64,000 nt of DNA from Flavobacterium sp. ASW18X (GCF_005144745.1 NZ_SWKK01000019.1:1-64000); one strand, 5' to 3'. Counted from the first letter of the stretch, positions 16,709 through 26,582 are shown. Translations and numbers: made by a program. Notes: generated from the sequence alone by a model not told the origin.

Positions 16709-19700
16709 ATGTTTAGTCTTCCTAAAATACATACGGATAAATTTAAGCAAGCAGGTAAAATTGCCAAGGTTGGAATATTTGAATATGAAATTGCCACACA
16801 GGAGCTATTCTGGAGTGATGGAATCCGGGTGATGACGGAGACAGAAATGAATGTTACCCCTAACCTACCACAGGTATTCTCTTTATTACAAGGTACCCGT
16901 AATAAGTATTTACTACGTAATGCTTTTACTAAGGCCATCAGTAAAGGTATAATGATGAACGTAGATTTAGAGATACGCACGCCGAAAGGCAATCAAAAAT
17001 TTGTATGGTGTATAGGTGAAGTAGAATTAAAAAATGGAGTCCCCACCAAAATATATGGTATAGCTCAAGATATTACCACGCGTAAACTCCTTGAAAAAGA
17101 CTTAAAAACCCAAAACCAACAATTACAATTTGCCGAAAAAACGGTTGCAATTGGGTATTGGAAATGGACTTTGGAGACCGATGAAGTTATTTGGTCCAAG
17201 AATTTATACACTATTTTTGACGTAGCCCCTGGTACTCCACTTAAGTTCAATGATGCCGTTGCAAAAGTGCATCCCGATGATGTAACCCATGTAGAACAAT
17301 GTACACATCAAATTGTAACAACAGGGCAATTTAATAAGTTTAACTATCGTATCGTACTAGATGATGGCACGGTAAAACATATAGAATTGCAGGGCCATAC
17401 TACAGTAGATAAAAATAACAAGATAACCCAACTAGTAGGCACGGCTCAAGACATTTCCTCACAAATAGCCAAAGAAACCGAATTATTCCAAAAAAACTAT
17501 CAGCTGAATAAAGCAGAAAAAATGGCCCGTATTGGGCATTGGACTTGGAATTTAGATGAAGACATTGCCCTATGGTCAGACAATCTGTACGACATATATG
17601 GTGTAGAGAGGGACACCACTATCAGCTTAGATAAATTTACAAGTTTTATAGCAGAAGAAGATAAAGCAAGAGTTAATCAGGTTATAGAGACCGCTATTAA
17701 AACCAAAGTTTTTAAAGATATTGTTTATACTATAAACCTTGAGAGTGGCGAAACCAAAATCATAAAAACAGTAGGTGAAGTAAAAGTTATTGCTAATAAC
17801 CGTGTAGTAGAAATGATTGGCACATGCCAAGACATTACGGAGCAGGTTAGTAAGGAAAAATTACTCATACAAAAAAACCATCAGCTTAATCTAGCAGAAG
17901 AAATGGCCATTGTGGGGCATTGGTCATGGTTTCCATCTATCAATAGGGTCACATGGTCTAACAATTTGTATAAAATTTACGAGCACGAACTTGGCACTCC
18001 CATCAGTTATGACACCTATATTGGCTACGTTCACCCTCAAGATAAAAAGGCCGTATCTGATAAAATAAGAAAAGCTTTTGACACTGGAATTTTTGAAAAG
18101 CAGGTCTATCGTATACAGCTTAAAAGTGGCACTATTAAGACAATCAGATCCGTCGGAAAAGTAATTTTTGATGAAGATGGTAACGTTACAGAGATGTTAG
18201 GCACTTGCCAAGATATATCTGAACAAGTAGTGCAAGAACAAGAATTAGTAAGAAAAAACAACTATCTAACCTTTGCGGAACGCCTCACTAAAATTGGTTA
18301 CTATCAATGGGATACAGTAACGCATGATATTTTATGGTCAGATAATCTTTATACTATATTTGAGCACGAAAAAGGCGCTCCCATTACGTTTGAAACATAT
18401 TATAATTACATTCACGAGGACGACCGAGATTATGTTCAAAAACAGGTAGAGTTAGGGTATGCTGGGAAAAAACACCATGACGTATTACACAGAATTACCC
18501 TACAGAATGGGAGTGTAAAAAACATTCGTTTGATTGCTGTTGGCAGATACAACAACAATGAGTTGGTAGAAGTTAATGGCACTTTACAAGATGTTACTGA
18601 GCAAGTACAAAGAGAACAAGAACTAATCTTAAAAAACGAATTACTAAACAGAGCAGAACAAGCCAGCAGTGTAGGCTATTGGCGTATGCAGGCAGAAAAA
18701 GGTGGTGCTGTTGACTTATCTGACAACTATTACCGAATTCTTGGTTTTGAGTTAGGCACTCCTATGGAGTTCGATACCCTATTAACACTTGTATTGCCAG
18801 AGGACCGTTCTATTGTAATTGATGCTAAAAAGGCCATTTTTAAGGAGAAACATTTTCCTAAACATGCGTACCGTATAAAAACTCCCGGCGGAGTCGTTAA
18901 AAATATTGTTAGTGAAGGTTCATTAATATTAGATGAAGAAGGACAAATAGAAGATATCATTGGCACCATCAAAGACGTAACTCAAGAGTTAGAAGCAGAG
19001 TTAAGATTTAAAGATTTGCTCGCTTCTACCCCAGACGCTTTGCTCATTGCTAATGAGGCGGGAGAAATACAATTGGTAAATAAACAGGCAGAATTATTTT
19101 TTGGCTACTCAGAAAAGGAACTAAAAGAATTTATTGTTGTAGACCTTGTGGCTAAAGGATACAAGCGCAAAAGTGTAGCCTATTACGAAGAGTTTTTTAG
19201 AAATCCGCAAAACATCACCCTAACTGATTTTGACGACTTACATCTTATAAATCGCAGAGGTGACCGTATTCCTGCCACTGTAACCTTAGGTCCATTTAAA
19301 ACAAATAATGAGGTTTTAGCTATTATTACCTTAAAAGATATCACCTTACAAAAGCAACAAGAAGCCGAACTACTTACCGCGAATACGGAATTAAAAGCAA
19401 GTTCAGAAAAATTAAAAGAACAAAACAGACAGCTAGAGGATTTTACACATATTACCTCTCATAACTTACGCTCTCCTGTAAACAATCTTAATACCTTAAT
19501 TAAATTCTATAATGAAACGGATGAGCAAGAAGAAAAAGACGTTTTGTTTGATAAAGTTACCATTGTTGCTAATCACCTAAACGACACCTTAAACACCTTA
19601 ATTGAGTGTCTAATGATAAAAAGTGACACCAATATTGAAAGGCAGCAATTAGATTTAAATGCTGTTTTACAAAAAACCAAGGAACTACTCGCAGCAGAAA

Positions 19701-20101
19701 TAAAGAAAACTGGAGCAGTAATACAGGCAGATTTTAAAGCCATATCTACTGTAGTTTACAATGATATTTACTTAGAAAGTATCTTTTTAAACCTTATTGG
19801 CAACGCTATAAAATACCGTTCTCCTGAGCGTAGTCCTATAATTAATGTAAGTACCAAATGGGAGCAAAACAGTGCATTTCTATATTTTAATGACAATGGA
19901 CTAGGTATAGATTTGCAAAAACATGGTCATAAAGTTTTTGGCTTACACAAGGTTTTTCATAAAAATCCAGAAGCTAGAGGCATTGGCCTGTATATGACAA
20001 AAGCTCAAATAGAAGCCATGGGTGGCTCTATTACAATTAAAAGTGAAGTGAACCAAGGAACCACATTTAAAATCGATTTAAATCTATCTCTTGATGTCTA
20101 A
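16709..20101 (+). CDS. Soluble multi-PAS sensor histidine kinase (seven PAS units)
   Basis: A 1130-residue cytoplasmic kinase with no signal peptide or membrane segment. Six similar PAS_3-like units begin at about residues 15, 142, 269, 396, 523 and 649, each with 'AE....IG.W.W' and ending 'GT.QDITEQV..E'. A seventh, different PAS (about residues 769-884) precedes a short coiled segment. The kinase core has phospho-acceptor H918 (ITSHNLRSP), N-box LIGNAIKYRS, DNGLGID and 'ARGIGLYM'. The unit spacing is 127 residues almost exactly, so the array arose by tandem duplication. Its stop overlaps the downstream receiver gene by 8 bases. A shorter paralog pair follows at 23358-25638. The ligand is unknown. 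Confidence 0.92.
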   Translation: MFSLPKIHTDKFKQAGKIAKVGIFEYEIATQELFWSDGIRVMTETEMNVTPNLPQVFSLLQGTRNKYLLRNAFTKAISKGIMMNVDLEIRTPKGNQKFVWCIGEVELKNGVPTKIYGIAQDITTRKLLEKDLKTQNQQLQFAEKTVAIGYWKWTLETDEVIWSKNLYTIFDVAPGTPLKFNDAVAKVHPDDVTHVEQCTHQIVTTGQFNKFNYRIVLDDGTVKHIELQGHTTVDKNNKITQLVGTAQDISSQIAKETELFQKNYQLNKAEKMARIGHWTWNLDEDIALWSDNLYDIYGVERDTTISLDKFTSFIAEEDKARVNQVIETAIKTKVFKDIVYTINLESGETKIIKTVGEVKVIANNRVVEMIGTCQDITEQVSKEKLLIQKNHQLNLAEEMAIVGHWSWFPSINRVTWSNNLYKIYEHELGTPISYDTYIGYVHPQDKKAVSDKIRKAFDTGIFEKQVYRIQLKSGTIKTIRSVGKVIFDEDGNVTEMLGTCQDISEQVVQEQELVRKNNYLTFAERLTKIGYYQWDTVTHDILWSDNLYTIFEHEKGAPITFETYYNYIHEDDRDYVQKQVELGYAGKKHHDVLHRITLQNGSVKNIRLIAVGRYNNNELVEVNGTLQDVTEQVQREQELILKNELLNRAEQASSVGYWRMQAEKGGAVDLSDNYYRILGFELGTPMEFDTLLTLVLPEDRSIVIDAKKAIFKEKHFPKHAYRIKTPGGVVKNIVSEGSLILDEEGQIEDIIGTIKDVTQELEAELRFKDLLASTPDALLIANEAGEIQLVNKQAELFFGYSEKELKEFIVVDLVAKGYKRKSVAYYEEFFRNPQNITLTDFDDLHLINRRGDRIPATVTLGPFKTNNEVLAIITLKDITLQKQQEAELLTANTELKASSEKLKEQNRQLEDFTHITSHNLRSPVNNLNTLIKFYNETDEQEEKDVLFDKVTIVANHLNDTLNTLIECLMIKSDTNIERQQLDLNAVLQKTKELLAAEIKKTGAVIQADFKAISTVVYNDIYLESIFLNLIGNAIKYRSPERSPIINVSTKWEQNSAFLYFNDNGLGIDLQKHGHKVFGLHKVFHKNPEARGIGLYMTKAQIEAMGGSITIKSEVNQGTTFKIDLNLSLDV

Positions 20102-20501
20102 AAAACCAAGTGCTTGCATTATAGATGACGACGACATCTATCAATTTACCATGAAAGCTATTCTTAAAAAAAGAAACGCTTTTGAACATATCTATATTTT
20201 TGACAACGGTGATGAGGCTATGAGCTATTTTTTGGACCATTGTGAAGCAACAGATAAATTACCAGATGTAATCTTCTTAGATATTGACATGCCTGTGTTA
20301 GATGGTTTTCAATTTATGGAACAATATAATCTGTTAAAACCAAGAGTAAAAAAAGACATCATTATTTATATGACTTCTTCTTCTTTAGACCCTAAAGACT
20401 ATGAAAAAGCTACTAAATTACACGACATAGTAGAATACATTGTAAAACCAATAGAAGACAGTAAGCTTACACAAATAATAGAAAAATTGCATAACGTTTA
20501 G
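20094..20501 (+). CDS. Single-domain response regulator (CheY-like)
   Basis: A 135-residue receiver domain with no output domain. Acid pocket DDDD (residues 11-14), phospho-acceptor D63 (FLDIDMP), 'MTSSS' and K118 (IVKPI). It is translationally coupled to the multi-PAS kinase by overlap. I took the ATG at 20094, not the TTG before it. It probably passes phosphate on or acts by protein contact. Its stop overlaps by about 3 bases the stop of the convergent repeat-protein gene. Confidence 0.9.
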   Translation: MSKKPSACIIDDDDIYQFTMKAILKKRNAFEHIYIFDNGDEAMSYFLDHCEATDKLPDVIFLDIDMPVLDGFQFMEQYNLLKPRVKKDIIIYMTSSSLDPKDYEKATKLHDIVEYIVKPIEDSKLTQIIEKLHNV

Positions 20502-23068
20502 TATAAACTAGATTCATTGATATAGTCTACTCCTAAATTTAAGCTGTTAGAAAATGTACCTACAGCTCCGAACAGCATTTTTTCTTTAGATTGGAACTGT
20601 AACGAATGGTCTGCATCATAAATTTTTATCGTTAGAAAGTCGTCTTCTATTGCCAAAATGTAGTAGTTAAAGCTTTTTTGACCGCTATATGTATTATTTA
20701 GGTACAAGCTACCTTGCACCAACTTATTGTCTTTAATGGTTGCTTTAGCCAACGGATTACCTTCTTTGGCATACCGAGTAACAACTCCTGTCAACACTCC
20801 GTCTTTTAAAGTATAATCAAGTTTTTTCGCCATAGAATTTGGGTAAAACCGGGTACAATGAGCCGTTCCCCCTACAACATAGTCCTTTACCAATCTCCCT
20901 TCTTTATCCGTAGAATCTTCTTTGGTTAACATACCGTCTTTAAACGTTTGTATAACCAAAGAACGACCATAAGACAATGGTTTTTCTCTAACACCATGGT
21001 ATGGCTTACCCATTTTATACTCCATCTTACCAATTACGGCGCCTTTATCATCATAATAAATAGATAAACCATCTAACTCATCGTCTTTATAATGCAATTC
21101 ACTTTGCAACTGACCATAATTAGAATAGGTTTTAAACACACCCTCTCGTTTGTCGTTAACGTATGTACCCGCTGTCAAAACATTTAAATTGTAACTCAAT
21201 TTTTGATAGACACCGTGGCGTTGACCATCTTTTAACTCCCATTTTTCTTTTGTACTTGGCAAATAAGCTGTGTCGTTCCAAACCTTCCCGTTCTTAAACG
21301 TAGCTTCTGCTATTAATTCGCCCTCTTTGCTATAAAATACAGCACAGCATTCAATATCTACTTTTTGAATAAGTACAGGGGTTATTTCTCCATAACTACT
21401 AGCACTGCCGTAATCGTACTTTTCTAGGTACACTTCTTTGCCATTTTTGTATTTGGCTATTTCCTTTACCTTATCTGATTCACTAAAAAATTTATATAGC
21501 GTTCCATCCTTTTTTACATAATCGTATGTACCCAAAACTTTAGCATCTAAAGCGTAGAAAGTCCCAGATTCTTCCTTATAATTTTTGAAGTAGATATCAC
21601 TTTGTTTATTACCGTTGCTATAAAAAAACTGCTCCCTAACCTTACTCCCGCCAGTTTTATCAAAATCCGTAATCTTTTTAAACCTCTTGATGTCCTTCTC
21701 TCCTATTTGGCGTTTTACCCATGTAATCCGTTGTTGTAAAACGCCATTTTTGTAGTCTGCTATTTCTTGTACGGAATGGTCTTGGTAATCCAATCTATAG
21801 CGTTGACCGTTTAAAGGTTTGCCATATGTACCTTCCCCTTCTAATTCTAAAATACCTAGTTGCTCCCCTTGATAATCAAAATACATTTCTTTCCCAGGTA
21901 TAGTTTTCACCTTTATCTTATTTGTACCGAGAAAATATTCTTTTCTTTCTATTAGTTTTCCTTCTTTATAAATAGTCCTAAAATTTCCGCTAATTTCTGT
22001 GCCAGTTACAGGCGCATAATTTTCATACGTAATAGATGCATCTTCCGTACCATCTTCTAGATAACTGGTTTGTGATTTTTTAATACCATTATCAAAAATG
22101 TTAACAACCTTTAATTGCCTGTTAGCATAATATTCTTTGTGGACCACTTGTTTACCCTTGTTATACGTAATTGCTGTTTTTACATCTTCTTCTGTAAACC
22201 CGTCTTTACTATAATTATTCCCATACTTAAATAGCGTACCACTATCTACTTTTCTACCATATTGTTCAAAGGTGTAAACGACAGCCCCTAGTTCTTTTCC
22301 ATCCTTAGTATAAAATGTTTCTTTAAGCTGTGGTTCTTGAGTCAGTGCTATCTTTACATTTCCGTTGTCGTAATACAAGGTTTGCCCTAAATAGATTCCT
22401 TTTTTATAGTAATTGATAGCATGTACACGCATGGGGTTATAATTATAAAAAACTTCTATACCATCTATTCCAAAGTTGTCTAGCTTTACTTTTTTACCTA
22501 AATATTTTCCGTCTTTACCATAGTAAACTGCAGCTGTTTCATATTCCTTTTGAGTACCAATACGTACCCTACGTATACCTTTAATATCATCTTGGTAAAC
22601 TATCTCCTTAATGGTATCACCTTTAACTTCTATGTAGTTGCCACCAAAGCCTACTGTAATGGTATTTCTTTTACCTGCAATCTGTTTGTTATTTTTATAC
22701 GTAGCTACCAGCTTTTCTCCACCTAAATAACTAATGTATGGTCCTTCTAATCTTCCATTTACATACGCCGCTTGTTGCAACACTGCACCATTTTCTTTAT
22801 ACCATGTTACTGTACCTTGCCATATTTCTTTGGTAGGCGATGTGGAAGTTGCTTCCATCTGTTTTTGTCCGCTCATATAAAAGTCTCTGTAGCGGTATAA
22901 ATCTCCTTCTTTAATTACTGGCAATCGGTAATAACTTGCTATACTTTTGCTGGCAACTGGTTTCCATTTAGCATCAAAATAAACAGTATCTTTCTGATTA
23001 TTAGATTGGCTGTATGCAAAACTTACCATACAGAAAATAAAAAAGACGGACAACTGGTTAAACTTCAT
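20498..23068 (-). CDS. Secreted YwqK/MORN-like repeat protein
   Basis: An 856-residue exported protein. A signal peptide (MKFNQLSVFFIFCMVSFAYSQ) is followed by many degenerate repeats of about 20-25 residues with the pattern 'Y..G......YY..G.......Y..G', as in MORN and YwqK-type proteins. The repeats form extended beta-hairpin surfaces; the partner is unknown. The start is set by the TATCTTTG box at 23095-23102: an in-frame ATG at 23092 would lie at or before the transcription start, so the ATG at 23068 is used. It lies between two paralogous kinase/receiver pairs and may be linked to them. Confidence 0.8.
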   Translation of the reverse strand: MKFNQLSVFFIFCMVSFAYSQSNNQKDTVYFDAKWKPVASKSIASYYRLPVIKEGDLYRYRDFYMSGQKQMEATSTSPTKEIWQGTVTWYKENGAVLQQAAYVNGRLEGPYISYLGGEKLVATYKNNKQIAGKRNTITVGFGGNYIEVKGDTIKEIVYQDDIKGIRRVRIGTQKEYETAAVYYGKDGKYLGKKVKLDNFGIDGIEVFYNYNPMRVHAINYYKKGIYLGQTLYYDNGNVKIALTQEPQLKETFYTKDGKELGAVVYTFEQYGRKVDSGTLFKYGNNYSKDGFTEEDVKTAITYNKGKQVVHKEYYANRQLKVVNIFDNGIKKSQTSYLEDGTEDASITYENYAPVTGTEISGNFRTIYKEGKLIERKEYFLGTNKIKVKTIPGKEMYFDYQGEQLGILELEGEGTYGKPLNGQRYRLDYQDHSVQEIADYKNGVLQQRITWVKRQIGEKDIKRFKKITDFDKTGGSKVREQFFYSNGNKQSDIYFKNYKEESGTFYALDAKVLGTYDYVKKDGTLYKFFSESDKVKEIAKYKNGKEVYLEKYDYGSASSYGEITPVLIQKVDIECCAVFYSKEGELIAEATFKNGKVWNDTAYLPSTKEKWELKDGQRHGVYQKLSYNLNVLTAGTYVNDKREGVFKTYSNYGQLQSELHYKDDELDGLSIYYDDKGAVIGKMEYKMGKPYHGVREKPLSYGRSLVIQTFKDGMLTKEDSTDKEGRLVKDYVVGGTAHCTRFYPNSMAKKLDYTLKDGVLTGVVTRYAKEGNPLAKATIKDNKLVQGSLYLNNTYSGQKSFNYYILAIEDDFLTIKIYDADHSLQFQSKEKMLFGAVGTFSNSLNLGVDYINESSLY

Positions 23069-23094
23069 TTTTGTTCTCAAATTTTGATTCAAGC

Positions 23095-23102
23095 CAAAGA
23101 TA
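23095..23102 (-). promoter_or_regulatory. -7 promoter box TATCTTTG for the YwqK-like gene
   Basis: An exact TAnnTTTG match on the reverse strand, 26 bases before the ATG at 23068. It excludes the upstream ATG at 23092 as the start. A CCCTGA/TCAGGG inverted repeat with a 2-base spacer lies just upstream at 23126-23139. Confidence 0.55.
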
Positions 23103-23357
23103 AAAAGCCACGAAAACGATTACCTCCCTGATTTCAGGGTTTCTCTAGCAAAACCATACTAAACCCTACATAAACGACGTTAGCATAAGAGACTTCATAA
23201 AACATAGGTAGGAAATTTATTGTTAAATTTTATTAAAGAGGAGATTAATTTATTTAATTTGCAAGGCATCTCCGCTTTACAAGCTGAGTATCAAAACATA
23301 AACACCCAAAAAGACTAGTCATACGCTAATAAACACCTTGACCTTAAATAAAGAACA

Positions 23358-25232
23358 ATGGTAATGGACAGCTATTCCGAATTCACCGGAAACATTATTG
23401 AAGAAACCAATCATATTGCGAGAATAGGGATTTGGTATTACGATTTGGTTGAGGAAAAACTGCATTGGAATAATATTATAAAAGACATTGCGGAAATACC
23501 GCACGACTTTGAACCTACCTTACAAACCGCTTTTGGTTTTTATAAAGAAGGAATTAACAGAGATACTATCTATGCTTCTTTTATCCATACCATTAAAACA
23601 GGTGAACCCTTTGATGTTGATTTAGAAATAGAAACGGCTAAAGGGAATCAACGTTTTGTACGCTCTATTGGACAAGCAGAACATATTAACGGGCGTTGTG
23701 TTAAAGTATATGGTATTTTCCAAGACATTACAGAAAGGACAAAGAATAAGATTCTTTTAGATAAAAAGAACAAGCAGCTCACTTTTGCAGAAGAACTGAG
23801 CATGATTGGTTATTGGAATTGGGATTTAGTAAATGACAATTTGACCATGTCTGACAATTTGTATCTAATGTACGATTTGCCATTAGGTAAACCCTTAAGT
23901 GTTGCAGATGCTTACTCTAGGGTACACAAAAAGGATTTAAATGGGGTAAACAAGCACTTGACTAAAGTTCTTAGAACCAAAAAGTTTGAAAAATACATTC
24001 ATAGAGTAGTTAAACAGGATGGTACTATAAGGTATTTAGAGCTTATTGGTAAGACCGTTACGGATGAGAATGGCAAAGTAATTGAACTTTTTGGTTCTTG
24101 CCAAGATATCACGGAGCAACGTATGGCAGAAATTAAATTCCGGGGATTAATGGAATCCGCTCCGGATGCTATGGTCATAACAGATGAGCGGGGGCGTATA
24201 CAACTTATAAACAATCAAGCAGAACTTCTTTTTGGTTATTCTTTACGAGAGCTTTTTAAAAAACCGGTGACACTACTAACTCCCACCAGTTTAAGAGATT
24301 TAGAAGTATTTTACGGTAAAGATTTTTATAAAAATCCTAAGAATATTCTATTTAAATCTAGTCACGATTTATTCATTACTAATAAAGAAGGCAAATACAT
24401 CCCTGCACAGATTAGTGTTAACCCTGTAGCCACTGCGGAAGGCACTTTAATTTCTATAGCCATCAGAGATATTACCGAACAAAAACGGGCCGAGTATAAA
24501 ATTCTTGAAACCAACCAAAATTTAAGACATACCACTACAAAATTAAAAACTCAGAATAAACAATTAGAAGATTTTACCCATATCACCTCTCATAATTTAC
24601 GTTCACCTGTAAGCAATTTAAATACGCTTTTAGGTTTTTACAAAGAAGCTGAAGACAATGAGGAACGTGCTCTTATCTTTGAAAAGTTTGAAACCGTTGT
24701 AGACCATTTAACAAGCACATTAAACACTTTAATTGACTCCTTAACTGTAAAAAATAACAGAGGTGAAGTATTAGAAACCTCCATGAGCCAAACCTTTAAA
24801 AAAACCAAAGAGATGCTTGGTCCAGATTTACAGAAAACGGGCACCTCTATAACTGTAGATTTTTCACAATTAGATACTTTAAGATATAACCCCATTTACT
24901 TAGAAAGCATATTCCTAAATTTAATGAGCAACGGAATCAAGTACCGTTCACCCAATAGAGCTGCTCATATTAAAATACGTACAATATTAGAAGGTAGTAA
25001 AGCGTTTCTAGAATTCGCCGATAATGGTCTTGGGATAGATTTACAGCGTTACGGCCACAAAATATTTGGCCTAAATAAGGTATTCCATAGAAATCCAGAA
25101 GCACGCGGCGTAGGTTTGTTTATGACCAAAGCCCAGGTAGAAGCCATGGGCGGTTCCATTAGAGTAGATAGTAAAGTAGATGTAGGAACCACATTTACCA
25201 TAGATTTAAATTACACCCTTGATGACAAATAA
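23358..25232 (+). CDS. Soluble multi-PAS sensor histidine kinase (three PAS units)
   Basis: A 624-residue paralog of the 1130-residue kinase upstream. Two PAS_3-like units begin near residues 17 and 144 (again 127 apart), then a third PAS (about residues 259-376), a coiled linker, and the kinase core with H412 (ITSHNLRSP), 'LMSNGIKYRS', DNGLGID and 'ARGVGLFM'. There is no membrane segment. The last two thirds match the paralog closely in order and wording, so the main difference is the number of leading PAS units. It overlaps its receiver gene by 11 bases. A start at the next Met (23364) is possible. Confidence 0.91.
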   Translation: MVMDSYSEFTGNIIEETNHIARIGIWYYDLVEEKLHWNNIIKDIAEIPHDFEPTLQTAFGFYKEGINRDTIYASFIHTIKTGEPFDVDLEIETAKGNQRFVRSIGQAEHINGRCVKVYGIFQDITERTKNKILLDKKNKQLTFAEELSMIGYWNWDLVNDNLTMSDNLYLMYDLPLGKPLSVADAYSRVHKKDLNGVNKHLTKVLRTKKFEKYIHRVVKQDGTIRYLELIGKTVTDENGKVIELFGSCQDITEQRMAEIKFRGLMESAPDAMVITDERGRIQLINNQAELLFGYSLRELFKKPVTLLTPTSLRDLEVFYGKDFYKNPKNILFKSSHDLFITNKEGKYIPAQISVNPVATAEGTLISIAIRDITEQKRAEYKILETNQNLRHTTTKLKTQNKQLEDFTHITSHNLRSPVSNLNTLLGFYKEAEDNEERALIFEKFETVVDHLTSTLNTLIDSLTVKNNRGEVLETSMSQTFKKTKEMLGPDLQKTGTSITVDFSQLDTLRYNPIYLESIFLNLMSNGIKYRSPNRAAHIKIRTILEGSKAFLEFADNGLGIDLQRYGHKIFGLNKVFHRNPEARGVGLFMTKAQVEAMGGSIRVDSKVDVGTTFTIDLNYTLDDK

Positions 25233-25638
25233 TCTTAATGTTTGTATAGTAGATGATGATGCAGTGTACCAGTTTACAATGACTTCAATTTTAGAAAAAC
25301 TAAAGTCTTTTGATAAAATTTTGGTTTTTTCTGACGGAGAAGAGGCTATAGAATATTTAATTTCTAACCTAGACAATAATAAACAATTACCAGATGTTAT
25401 TTTCTTAGACCTAGACATGCCTATAATGGATGGTTTTCAGTTTATGGAAGAATACATAAATATTAAGCCACGAGTGGGTAAAAAAATAACCATTTACATG
25501 GTCTCATCTTCAGTAGACCAAAGAGACATTGATAAAGCCAATTCTATTAGCGAAATATCGGACTACATTATAAAACCTATTAGACCGGTTAAATTAAAAG
25601 CTATTGTAGAAGAATTACGCTCCACTGGTAAACTGTAA
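25222..25638 (+). CDS. Single-domain response regulator (CheY-like)
   Basis: A 138-residue receiver with acid pocket DDD (residues 11-13), phospho-acceptor D63 (FLDLDMP), 'MVSSS' and K118 (IIKPI). It is a paralog of the receiver at 20094-20501, with the same lengths between key residues. It is coupled to the kinase by an 11-base overlap. It has no DNA-binding domain. The ATG at 25222 is preferred over the TTG before it. Confidence 0.9.
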   Translation: MTNNLNVCIVDDDAVYQFTMTSILEKLKSFDKILVFSDGEEAIEYLISNLDNNKQLPDVIFLDLDMPIMDGFQFMEEYINIKPRVGKKITIYMVSSSVDQRDIDKANSISEISDYIIKPIRPVKLKAIVEELRSTGKL

Positions 25639-25641
25639 TTT

Positions 25642-25746
25642 CTAGGGCAAAGTTTCAACTCCTATAGATACCATTCTAAAGGCTACCCATAAAACGACTA
25701 ATACCGCTACCAACGCAACAATTCCTTTTCCGTATTTGAATACCAT
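25642..25746 (-). CDS. 34-residue single-span membrane peptide, unknown
   Basis: A short reverse-strand ORF encoding one strong hydrophobic helix (GIVALVAVLVVLWVAFRM) after a basic start (MVFKYGKG). The composition looks like a genuine membrane peptide. It sits convergent to the preceding receiver gene, 3 bases from its stop. No family is recognised and no promoter box is clear, so expression is uncertain. Confidence 0.45.
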   Translation of the reverse strand: MVFKYGKGIVALVAVLVVLWVAFRMVSIGVETLP

Positions 25747-25996
25747 AGCCAAGGTTTTGCTTTCAATTTATCACAATTTGTGAAATATTTAAGAGATTAA
25801 AGAAAAAATAATAACCTTTATTTCAATTCTATTTTTTGTAGCTGCTCAAAAAACACGCTAAGAAAATTGTTTAATCCTAGGAAAATCAATAAAAATAGAT
25901 GAACAATGTTTTAGGGTAATGCTGTGAGAGTTTTGTGAACCTTGGGGTGCAAATTTGTAGTCTAACTAAAGAATGTACCACATTCCTTAAATTCAC

Positions 25997-26004
25997 TACA
26001 TTTG
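25997..26004 (+). promoter_or_regulatory. -7 promoter box TACATTTG for the ECF sigma gene
   Basis: An exact TAnnTTTG match 19 bases before the ATG at 26023, giving a leader of about 12 nt. It argues against an upstream TTG start at 26002. No -33 TTG is found at normal spacing. Confidence 0.5.
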
Positions 26005-26022
26005 GAATTACGAAAAAAACAC

Positions 26023-26577
26023 ATGCCAGTTAACCATTTAAACCCAAATATGTGGGTGGATAATTACGCGGACTATCTTTTTAATTACGCAGTTAGTCGT
26101 GTTAATGACACCGAAATAGCCAAAGATTTGGTACAAGAAACCTTTATGGCCGGCTTAAATTCTGCCAAAAACTATAAAGGTGATGCTGCCGAACGGACTT
26201 GGTTAATTGCTATATTAAAGCGAAAGGTGATAGACCACTACCGCAAAATCAACTCTAAAAAAGGTAAAGCAGAGGTAAAAGTTAACTTTGTTGCTAACGA
26301 TGAGCAAGAAGGCGATTGGTTAGAAGAAAAAGTAGCAGATTTATTTTCTTTAAGTGGTGATGATGCTATGGAAAATGAAGAATTGGGTGTAGCTATTTAT
26401 AATTGCTTATCTAAATTACCTAAAAAGCAAAGCGATGTTTTTAGGATGAAAACCATACAAGGAATGGCTACAGAAGATATTTGTAATGAATTAGGAATTA
26501 ACCCGTCTAATCTTTGGGTTATGATACACAGAGCCCGAACATCCCTCATGGGTTGTTTAAATCAAAATTGGTTTTAG
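26023..26577 (+). CDS. ECF-type RNA polymerase sigma factor
   Basis: A 184-residue sigma-70 family protein. Region 2 includes 'LFNYAVSRVNDTEIAKDLVQETFMAGL' (split by intervening text in the protein at about residues 19-45) and 'WLIAILKRKVIDHYRK'. Region 4 includes 'LPKKQSDVFRMKTIQGMATEDICNELGI' with 'NLWVMIHRAR' as the recognition helix. It has no C-terminal extension. A 75-residue Cys/His protein follows 5 bases downstream and is probably its anti-sigma factor. The target promoters are unknown. Confidence 0.9.
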   Translation: MPVNHLNPNMWVDNYADYLFNYAVSRVNDTEIAKDLVQETFMAGLNSAKNYKGDAAERTWLIAILKRKVIDHYRKINSKKGKAEVKVNFVANDEQEGDWLEEKVADLFSLSGDDAMENEELGVAIYNCLSKLPKKQSDVFRMKTIQGMATEDICNELGINPSNLWVMIHRARTSLMGCLNQNWF

Positions 26578-26582
26578 TACTT

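Noticed and set aside
23068-23092. ATG at 23092 as the start of the YwqK-like gene
   Set aside because: It is at or before the predicted transcription start; the signal peptide begins at 23068.
23126-23139. CCCTGA/TCAGGG inverted repeat as a main feature
   Set aside because: Short and with a 2-base spacer only; mentioned under the neighbouring promoter but too weak to list.
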